Shown one piece after another: positions 58,017 through 64,000 of a stretch of DNA of 64,000 nucleotides. The stretch lies in assembly GCA_021773055.1 (NCBI GenBank), contig JAJFKV010000081.1:1-64000 (forward strand). The letters run 5' to 3'. Each line of letters begins with the position of its first letter. The stretch's first letter is position 1. Under the pieces are notes generated by a model. It saw only the letters and a list, made by a program, of their open reading frames with translations, ran no database searches and was not told where the DNA came from. This stretch comes from Woeseiaceae bacterium (GTDB lineage Bacteria; Pseudomonadota; Gammaproteobacteria; Steroidobacterales; Woeseiaceae). The translations under genes were made by a program, and so were the position numbers.

Positions 58017-58799
58017 CTACGTCACTGGCATCGTCAGGCTTGTCACTATCAGGTCAAGTAACAAGATCCAGACTGATGAAATAACTACCGTTCGTGTCGC
58101 CGCCCGACTAACTCCTGCCGCATTGGGCTCGGCATGCAAGCCCTCGAATACAGCCATCAGGCTGGCGGACATGCCGAATAGAATGCTCTTGAAAATGCCG
58201 CTGACGACATCTTGAGTCAGATCGACTCGCTCACTGATTTGCCCCCAAAACTCACCACCGTCGACACCGAGCAGAGACGTAGCGACGAAATGCGCACCAA
58301 GAATTCCCATGGCGCTAAAAATGGCGGCCAATAACGGTACGGACACCACGCCGGCAATAACGCGTGGCGCGACAATTCGCTGCATTGGGTCGATGGCCAT
58401 TAGCTCAAGTGCTGCGATCTGCTGGGTCGCGCGCATCAGTCCAACTTCTGATGCGACCGAGGCTCCCGCACGTCCGGCAAACAACAGCGCCGCCACAACC
58501 GGTCCCAGTTCTCGGACCAACGCTTCAGCAGTAAACGCGCCTATGGAGGCCGTTGAGCCAAACTCGGCGAGCGTATTGTACGACTGCAGCGAGAGCACCA
58601 TGCCGACGAACAATCCACCAAACATGGTGAGCACCAGCGATAACGCACCGACGAAATACAATTGCTCAGTGATCAACCGCGGTCGTCGAAGGGCCCTTGG
58701 TATATGCGGCAGGATGCGAAACGAAAACACCTGGAAGCTGCCAAAGGTTTCGGCAAATCTTGCAGCGCCAATCCAGCAATCTCGAATGGCGCTACTCAT
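58017..58799 (-). CDS. mlaE: MlaE permease
   Basis: 260 residues, about five to six membrane spans. Permease of the phospholipid ABC system. Signatures: GGLFVGMVLSLQSYNTLAEFG, ELGPVVAALLFAGRAGASVASEVGLMRATQQIAALELMAIDPM and ALGVDGGEFW-like loop. The start overlaps the mlaF stop (ATGA). Confidence 0.96.
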   Translation of the reverse strand: MSSAIRDCWIGAARFAETFGSFQVFSFRILPHIPRALRRPRLITEQLYFVGALSLVLTMFGGLFVGMVLSLQSYNTLAEFGSTASIGAFTAEALVRELGPVVAALLFAGRAGASVASEVGLMRATQQIAALELMAIDPMQRIVAPRVIAGVVSVPLLAAIFSAMGILGAHFVATSLLGVDGGEFWGQISERVDLTQDVVSGIFKSILFGMSASLMAVFEGLHAEPNAAGVSRAATRTVVISSVWILLLDLIVTSLTMPVT

Positions 58800-59617
58800 G
58801 TATGCCCCATCGCTCGTAGTTGCTCTGGAAATTCCGGACCAGGCCGGTGAAAAGGAACCGGACCGTCTGCCTCACCCCGCATAAATTGCCGTACAAGCCT
58901 TGAATCGTGATCGTGTAATTCAGCCGGTGTGCCGTGCGCCGCAATACGGCCATCGTTGATCAGGTACGCGACGTCAGCGAGCTGCCGAATTTCATCAACG
59001 TCATGTGTAATTACAATGCTCGTTATACCCAAGACCCTGTTGGTCTCCCGGATGAGTCGCACAATGACGCCCATTGCGATTGGATCAAGGCCTGTAAACG
59101 GCTCGTCATAGATAATTAGTTTTGGGTCCATTACCAAAGCACGTGCAAGCGCAACGCGTCGTGCCATGCCTCCGGATAGCTGCGAAGGCATACTGGCCGC
59201 CGCCGTTCGCAGTCCGACTGCATGAAGTTTCGTCAATACGATTTGCCGGATCAGCGAATCTGGCAATTCTGTATGTTCGCGCAATGGCATTGCGACATTT
59301 TCGAAAACGCTCAGGTTCGTTAACAACGCGCCCTCTTGAAACAGGACGCCAATCTGCTTGCGAACCTGATAAAGGTGATGGCGCGAGCAGGGGCAAACAA
59401 TTCGACCATCAAACATCACCGCACCTTTGTCCGGATTTATCTGTCCCGCGATTAGATTGAGAAGCGTTGTTTTTCCGGTACCACTGGGCCCAAGTACTGC
59501 CGTCACCTTGCGGCGCGGAATTCGCATATCCAGGCCACTGAAAATAGCCCTTCCATCGCGGCTGTAATGCAGCCCGTGAACTTCCAACAAGTTTTTCACC
59601 AGATCTTCTACAAACAT
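58796..59617 (-). CDS. mlaF: MlaF ATPase
   Basis: 273 residues. ABC ATPase of the Mla system: Walker A GPSGTGKTTLL, signature LSGGMARRVALARAL, Walker B KLIIYDEPFTGLDPI and the H-loop TSIVITHDVDEI. The FQEGALLTNLSVFENVAMPLRE run is typical of MlaF. First gene of the mla operon; its promoter lies in the 132-base gap shared with the divergent ECF sigma gene. Confidence 0.96.
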   Translation of the reverse strand: MFVEDLVKNLLEVHGLHYSRDGRAIFSGLDMRIPRRKVTAVLGPSGTGKTTLLNLIAGQINPDKGAVMFDGRIVCPCSRHHLYQVRKQIGVLFQEGALLTNLSVFENVAMPLREHTELPDSLIRQIVLTKLHAVGLRTAAASMPSQLSGGMARRVALARALVMDPKLIIYDEPFTGLDPIAMGVIVRLIRETNRVLGITSIVITHDVDEIRQLADVAYLINDGRIAAHGTPAELHDHDSRLVRQFMRGEADGPVPFHRPGPEFPEQLRAMGHT

Positions 59618-59680
59618 TTGATGCTGCTATTCTTGCCGTGATTGCTTGTAGTTGCCGACGGCATCAGAAAGGTTACGCCA

Positions 59681-59728
59681 TCGAAATCAAAGCTTGGCTT
59701 TGAACTTCGAAAGTTGGCACTAGTCTCA
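59681..59728 (+). promoter_or_regulatory. ECF-type promoter with overlapping dyad upstream of the sigma gene
   Basis: GAACTT (59702-59707), exactly 16 bases, TCTCA (59724-59728): the pattern of RpoE-like ECF promoters. A near-perfect hairpin (TCGAA..TCAAAGC at 59681-59693 with GCTTTGA..TTCGA at 59697-59710) covers the -35. It lies just before the ECF sigma gene, which suggests autoregulation, and could be a repressor site or control mlaF as well. Confidence 0.6.
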
Positions 59729-59749
59729 GTATGTCGTTAAGGAGGCGAT

Positions 59750-60427
59750 GTGCCGCACGATACAAATCTAATTTCTGAAAACAATGTACACGGTGATACA
59801 ACCGTCGGGCGCATTGCTACGTCAGCCACGTCTGACAGGGAACTCGTCGATGGTCTTTGTAACGACGAAGATGCCTCTTACGAATTATTGGTTCGGACCT
59901 TCGGACCACAAGTACTGGCCGTCGCCAGGAGATACCTGAAGTCTGAGGCAGACGCGGCGGACTGTTTTCAGGAGACCTTCATTGCCGTATTCAAAAGTAT
60001 CGGCAGCTATGCGGGACAGTCTTCATTGCGACAGTGGGTGCGCGGCGTCGCTGTAAATCAGAGCCTGATGGCGCTTCGAAAACGGAAAAGAACCCGCGAA
60101 GAGAGCATCGAGTACATGATGCCGGTTTTCGATGAATCGGGGAGTCGCGTTGAGTGTGCTGAACAACACAAACGCTCAAGTATCGAAGCTGAGATTGATA
60201 CCGAACAAATGCAAGAATGTGTAAGGCAGAGCATTGACAAGCTGCCCGATAACTACCGCACCATACTGTTGCTGCGCGATATCGACGGGCTCAATACTCG
60301 AGAAACAGCGGCGATTCTGGGAATTGAGATTAATGCGGTGAAGACACGACTCCACCGGGCGCGAACGGCGCTCAGATATATCCTACTACCTGTTTTGGAG
60401 CAGACCGACTGTGATGCTAACGTGTAA
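59750..60427 (+). CDS. ECF RNA polymerase sigma factor
   Basis: 225 residues from a GTG with AAGGAGG four bases before it. Region 2: YELLVRTFGPQVLAVARRYLKSEADAADCFQETFIAVFKSI; region 4: QSIDKLPDNYRTILLLRDIDGLNTRETAAILGIEINAVKTRLHRARTAL. RpoE-like group. The next gene is a zinc anti-sigma factor overlapping its 3' end. The preceding promoter fits its own expected binding pattern. Confidence 0.93.
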   Translation: MPHDTNLISENNVHGDTTVGRIATSATSDRELVDGLCNDEDASYELLVRTFGPQVLAVARRYLKSEADAADCFQETFIAVFKSIGSYAGQSSLRQWVRGVAVNQSLMALRKRKRTREESIEYMMPVFDESGSRVECAEQHKRSSIEAEIDTEQMQECVRQSIDKLPDNYRTILLLRDIDGLNTRETAAILGIEINAVKTRLHRARTALRYILLPVLEQTDCDANV

Positions 60428-60659
60428 GGAATTCGATGACTTTATGGTCGACTATCTGGGAGACGGGCTGCCGGTCTGGCAGAAATTCATGTGCTGGCTG
60501 CACGTGAAAATGTGTCGAGAATGCGCGTACTTTGTTCGTGAATATCAACGTGCTATCGAGCTCGGAAGAACGGCATTTGACGATCTGGACGATCAAGTCC
60601 CCGACTCAGTACCTGAGGAACTGATCAGGGCCGCTCTCGCGCATCGAAGAAAAGGCTAA
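60414..60659 (+). CDS. Zinc-containing (ZAS-type) anti-sigma factor
   Basis: 81 residues from the ATG at 60414 (a GTG three bases earlier is possible), overlapping the sigma gene by 14 bases. The ZAS signature HxxxCxxC is H30-V-K-M-C34-R-E-C37, with C4 as a further ligand. No membrane span, so a soluble regulator that would sense a cytoplasmic redox or thiol signal, as ChrR- or RsrA-like proteins do. Confidence 0.85.
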   Translation: MLTCKEFDDFMVDYLGDGLPVWQKFMCWLHVKMCRECAYFVREYQRAIELGRTAFDDLDDQVPDSVPEELIRAALAHRRKG

Positions 60660-60719
60660 TTTGTCGAAAAACCACCAATTCACTGTAACCAATTGAGTCT
60701 GCGGCGCAACAGTAGTCTA

Positions 60720-61862
60720 ATGTCTGGCAAAGTGCGCGGTGGAAGCAAGATTTTGAATCACGAAAGTAATTATGCCGTTCCAGGCATGCCGGCCCTTTTG
60801 AAAAGCAAGAAAGATGTCTCTTTCTTCGAATTTTGGCCACTGTGGCTCATGTATGTTCCGGTCGCTTTGCAGTGGCTGGTACTTGCGGTCCGAAATCGTT
60901 CCCTGTTCCTGCCACTTATCGCTAATCCAAAGCTCCCGGTTTCAGGGTTTGTGGGTGTCGGCAAGAGCGAGATTATGAAACAGGCCACAGGCCTTTGCGA
61001 CGAAACTATTCTGCCCTGGATATGTTACGTGGTCGACGCCAGCCCGCTCGACCGTCAGGCCGACCAAGTCGTCAATATTGCAGCGGATAAGGACATAGAG
61101 TTCCCATTTGTCTGCAAACCAGATCTTGGCTGCAGAGGCTCGGGAGTCAAGCTTATTGCCGACAGAGAGCAATTGAGCACTTACCTGGGCGCCTATCCGG
61201 ATAGTACCGCAATCATTGTGCAGCGACTGGCCAGCTGGGAGCCGGAAGCCGGGGTTTTTTACGTGCGTATGCCAGGTGCGACCTCCGGAGAAATTGTGTC
61301 GCTGGCACTTAAATACAGCCCATATGTAATTGGCGATGGCGTCAGCACGCTCGAAGAGCTGATCGCCAGGGACTCTCGTGCATCCCACCTACAGCATCTT
61401 TACGCCAAACGACACCGGGATAATCTCGGAAAGGTTATTGAATCGGGCGAGAAGTATCGGCTCGTGTTTTCGATAAGCCACTGCCGTGGTGCCATATTTA
61501 GGGACGGCTCGGAATTCATCACGCCGGAAATGACCGACCAGGTGAATCGCATCATGCGCGGCCTGCCCGAGTTCTACTATGGCCGCCTGGACATCAAGTT
61601 CCAGGATACTGACAGCCTGATGCTGGGGCAGAACCTTGAGATCGTCGAGATCAATGCTGCCAGCTCTGAGTCACTGCACATCTGGGACAGGGACGCCGCC
61701 TTACACGATGCCGTTGGTACTTTGCTGTGGCAGTACCGGACACTGTTTCGAATCGGTCGTGCCAATCGCGAGCGTGGCTTCGTGCCACCGCGAATAAAAG
61801 AATTCCTAAGCCGCTGGCGAGCGGAAAGAAAACTGGCCGACTACTACCCGGCAACGGACTGA
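60720..61862 (+). CDS. ATP-grasp ligase-like protein
   Basis: 380 residues from the ATG at 60720; a TTG at 60693 would add nine residues, and no strong ribosome site decides. One hydrophobic segment near 45-63. ATP-grasp core: FPFVCKPDLGCRGSGVKLI (ATP-binding lysine and glycine loop) and the Mg-binding GRLDIKF with LEIVEINAASSES. These ligases couple a carboxylate to an amine or thiol. Placed between an anti-sigma gene and an OlsF-like acyltransferase, it may modify a lipid head group (inference). Confidence 0.8.
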   Translation: MSGKVRGGSKILNHESNYAVPGMPALLKSKKDVSFFEFWPLWLMYVPVALQWLVLAVRNRSLFLPLIANPKLPVSGFVGVGKSEIMKQATGLCDETILPWICYVVDASPLDRQADQVVNIAADKDIEFPFVCKPDLGCRGSGVKLIADREQLSTYLGAYPDSTAIIVQRLASWEPEAGVFYVRMPGATSGEIVSLALKYSPYVIGDGVSTLEELIARDSRASHLQHLYAKRHRDNLGKVIESGEKYRLVFSISHCRGAIFRDGSEFITPEMTDQVNRIMRGLPEFYYGRLDIKFQDTDSLMLGQNLEIVEINAASSESLHIWDRDAALHDAVGTLLWQYRTLFRIGRANRERGFVPPRIKEFLSRWRAERKLADYYPATD

Positions 61863-63653
61863 ATGATGCCGCAACCGACAAACAGGCATCCCTTGCAATT
61901 GCCAATCAAAAATACGTTGCTGAACAGTATCGTCTCGCGAGTATTGGGAATACGGCCACTGGTTACACTTTACAACTCATGGCTGCGCCGCAACGAGAAC
62001 CAGGACCGGCCTGTCGGAGATCGTTTTCTTGATTTCTCACTGTCCTACCTCGATACGCGCGTGCAATGGACGCATAACGTCGGACTGGAACGAGTGCCGT
62101 CCGAGGGTCCTTTTATCATGGTCTCAAACCACCCGCTGGGCTGTCTTGAGGGTATGTTGCTGTCGCATGAGCTATTGAAAGTTCGCAAGGACACGAAGGT
62201 CCTGGCAAATGAACTGCTGTTACGTTTTCCTGAGTTCAACGAACTGTTCATCGGGCTTGATGTCTTGAGCAACGATGCGGCTCGCAGGAATACTCGGGGA
62301 ATCCGGGCAGCGTGCAAACATCTGGACGAAGGTGGAGCACTACTGATTTTCCCGGCCGGCACCGTCTCCACCATCAATCTCCGGCAAAGACGCATCGAGG
62401 ACCGGCAGTGGAACAAGCTCGTAGGCCGACTGGCGCGCCGCTACCATGCCGCCTGTCTGCCGGTCTACGTCAATGCTCGTAACAGTCTTCCGTTTTATCT
62501 GACCGGCCTCATTCACCCGCGGCTAAGAACGCTGCTGCTCGCCAGGCAACTTGCGAACAAGCGAGGCTGCACGATATCTGCGACAGCAGGAGAATTGCTG
62601 ACACCGAGGGACCTCAATGAGCTGGATAGTGATGCGGCCGTCACCGATTTCCTTCGGCTCAGCAACGATGCGCTAGGACCGGATCATAGTGAGAACCGTG
62701 GTACGACAATCGGCGATCGCTCGATTCAAATCGCCGGCGATATGGCATCAAGCGCACTGCAAGCCAGGCTGGACAAACTCGTTCATTACCGTCTTGTAGA
62801 CGATCAAATATTCTCGGTCTATTGCGCTCCTTACGCGGAGCTCGGCTGCATGATGAATCAGATCGCAATTGAACGGGAGCGATCATTCCGTGCCGTGGGC
62901 GAAGGCACGGGTAGAGAACTCGACAGCGACGACTTCGATCCACATTACTGGCATCTTTGGGCTTGGGACAAACAGCAAAAAAAGATCGTCGGTGCTTACC
63001 GCGTGGGCAAAACGGATGAGATCATTCGAGAACAGGGTGTTGACTGCCTTTACAGTCACTCTTTGTATCAATTCGATTCCAGCTTCGTCGGCAAGCTCGT
63101 CAATTCAATAGAGGTCGGCCGTTCATTTGTTGCGTTGGATTATCAACGCCAACCAAAGGCGCTCGACCTGCTATGGCGAGGCATCGGTTCATTCATCGCC
63201 AAGACGCCCGGCTATCACACTCTATTCGGGTGCGTGAGCATTTCCAGCGAATATTCATCGATGGCGAGAGCGTTTCTGGCCGACGCAATGATGACGAATT
63301 TCGCAGTGGGCCAGGACGTTCGGCAACAGGTACGACCACGCTCACCTTTTCAGGTTTCTGACAAACCATGGTCGGCAGAAATACTGAAGTCACTCAACAG
63401 CATTGCAATAATTAACAAACTGCTCGGTAATCTGGATCAGGGGAAACGCATGCCGATTCTTCTGCGCCACTATCTTGCACTGAACGGGCGTTTCGCATCC
63501 TTCACGGTAAACCGTGGATTCAATGACTCACTCGACGGACTGATATTTGTCGACTTGAGGCAGGCTCCCGATAAATACCTGAATCGCTACCTGGGCAAAG
63601 AAGGCACCGCATTGTTCCTGCAATACTGGAGTGACAATGTCCGCGCTGCGTAG
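61863..63653 (+). CDS. OlsF-like bifunctional acyltransferase (PlsC domain + ornithine-lipid N-acyltransferase domain)
   Basis: 596 residues, ATG right after the ATP-grasp stop. The N-terminal PlsC domain has SNHPLGCLEG (H90) and FPAGTVST; the C-terminal GNAT-like domain (about 300-590) matches OlsB-type N-acyltransferases (YRVGKTDEII, YQFDSSFVGKLVNSIEVGRSFVALDYQ, LLWRGIGSFI, LFGCVSISSEYSSMARAF). OlsF of Serratia makes ornithine lipids alone; this protein probably makes a related aminolipid. The DinB-like gene overlaps its end by 17 bases. Confidence 0.85.
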   Translation: MMPQPTNRHPLQLPIKNTLLNSIVSRVLGIRPLVTLYNSWLRRNENQDRPVGDRFLDFSLSYLDTRVQWTHNVGLERVPSEGPFIMVSNHPLGCLEGMLLSHELLKVRKDTKVLANELLLRFPEFNELFIGLDVLSNDAARRNTRGIRAACKHLDEGGALLIFPAGTVSTINLRQRRIEDRQWNKLVGRLARRYHAACLPVYVNARNSLPFYLTGLIHPRLRTLLLARQLANKRGCTISATAGELLTPRDLNELDSDAAVTDFLRLSNDALGPDHSENRGTTIGDRSIQIAGDMASSALQARLDKLVHYRLVDDQIFSVYCAPYAELGCMMNQIAIERERSFRAVGEGTGRELDSDDFDPHYWHLWAWDKQQKKIVGAYRVGKTDEIIREQGVDCLYSHSLYQFDSSFVGKLVNSIEVGRSFVALDYQRQPKALDLLWRGIGSFIAKTPGYHTLFGCVSISSEYSSMARAFLADAMMTNFAVGQDVRQQVRPRSPFQVSDKPWSAEILKSLNSIAIINKLLGNLDQGKRMPILLRHYLALNGRFASFTVNRGFNDSLDGLIFVDLRQAPDKYLNRYLGKEGTALFLQYWSDNVRAA

Positions 63654-64000
63654 TGCCGCGATAGAAGCGCTGGATCAAATGAACTCGCTGATCCATACGA
63701 CGAGGCAGGCTTCCGGGCCAGCGGAGAATTTCTATGCCGACAGCGGTATCGGCGGTCACGTACGCCATGTTGCCGATCATTTCCGGGCTTTTGAAAAAGG
63801 ATTGATGAGGGGCGTTATCAATTACAACACGCGACGACGAGAATCTGCGTTGGAACGTGATGCAGACCTAGGGCTCGCGGAAATACGGGATCTGCGGGAG
63901 AAATTGCAATATGTCGATGTGAGCTTTCAATCAGTAACTGTTGAGTCTGAAGTTTCGTGTCTACAACAAGACAGCCGTCGCTGTGAAAGCACTTTCGACA
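63637..64000 (+). CDS. DinB-like four-helix protein (cut by window edge)
   Basis: 121 codons are visible from an ATG overlapping the acyltransferase by 17 bases; the frame stays open to the window end. The run IGGHVRHVADHFRAFEKGL followed by VINYNTRRRESALERD looks like the DinB/YfiT metal-binding helical fold, with histidines as ligands. Such proteins are often metal-dependent thiol transferases. Fifth gene of the ECF-led cluster. Confidence 0.7.
   Translation, partial: MSALRSAAIEALDQMNSLIHTTRQASGPAENFYADSGIGGHVRHVADHFRAFEKGLMRGVINYNTRRRESALERDADLGLAEIRDLREKLQYVDVSFQSVTVESEVSCLQQDSRRCESTFD

Noticed and set aside
1-64000. tRNA, rRNA, CRISPR arrays, insertion sequences, prophage genes
   Set aside because: Intergenic gaps were read for cloverleaf ends, direct repeats and transposase signatures; none was convincing.

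Overview
The window reads as chromosomal DNA of a free-living gammaproteobacterium. Supporting marks are the prmB-aroC-asd-fimV-truA-accD-folC order (seen in Xanthomonas-like and related lineages), FimV/FimX-type polar pilus proteins, an EpmA/EF-P pair, a complete mlaFEDBC set, purL of the long single-chain type and parC/parE. No rRNA, tRNA, insertion sequence, phage or CRISPR array was found. Genes are packed tightly, and many neighbours overlap by 1-4 bases.

Layout. 1-6.5 kb (AT-rich, about 42 % GC in sampled lines): folC (cut by the window edge), a Cys-rich secreted protein, accD, truA and a short FimV-like protein on the minus strand; then a plus-strand trio (ETHE1-type persulfide dioxygenase, DsbA-like, DsbB-like); then asd. 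Composition changes inside asd, near 6.2-6.5 kb, and the remainder is about 53-56 % GC. This could be an assembly chimera or a recombination joint. 6.6-12.5 kb: aroC, prmB, Sco1 and PCuAC copper chaperones, psd, epmA, free-methionine sulfoxide reductase, efp. 12.8-17 kb: a FimX-like degenerate c-di-GMP protein and a full FimV with LysM, separated by a CRP/Vfr-type site. 17-24 kb: parC, parE, then DUF3501, an Fe-S oxidoreductase and rubrerythrin behind two tandem Fur/PerR-like boxes; xseB. 24-31 kb: an M20 amidohydrolase, a Ser/Thr kinase fused to a cyclic-nucleotide-binding domain, and the pgpA-thiL-nusB-ribB-nrdR-glyA string, which lacks ribD, ribE and ribH. 31-41 kb: a histone-deacetylase-like protein, ettA, unknowns, purL, DUF1820 and an orphan TagH-type FHA protein.

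41.1-41.4 kb holds the most unusual non-coding object: a ~300-bp composite palindrome between convergent genes. It has related outer arms and two long perfect hairpins with different stems, and their loops are complementary to each other. 41.4-47 kb: acs, a CoA-ester lyase and a MaoC hydratase in one operon; an aldo/keto reductase, ppa and an AraC regulator. 47-55 kb: a respiratory sulfur module made of an 11-heme cytochrome c, a Cys-less rhodanese lipoprotein, NrfD, a four-cluster ferredoxin, a molybdopterin oxidoreductase and two YeeE/YedE half-transporters, with an AT-rich operator-like dyad upstream.

55.3-64 kb is an envelope region. It has a B-box membrane protein with a YiiX-like hydrolase, the mla operon for outer-membrane phospholipid trafficking, and an apparently self-regulated ECF sigma/zinc anti-sigma pair driving an ATP-grasp ligase, an OlsF-like bifunctional acyltransferase and a DinB-like protein. 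This last cluster is a candidate for stress-regulated aminolipid synthesis and is the best protein-level lead in the window. Family assignments come from motifs read by eye; no database search was run.
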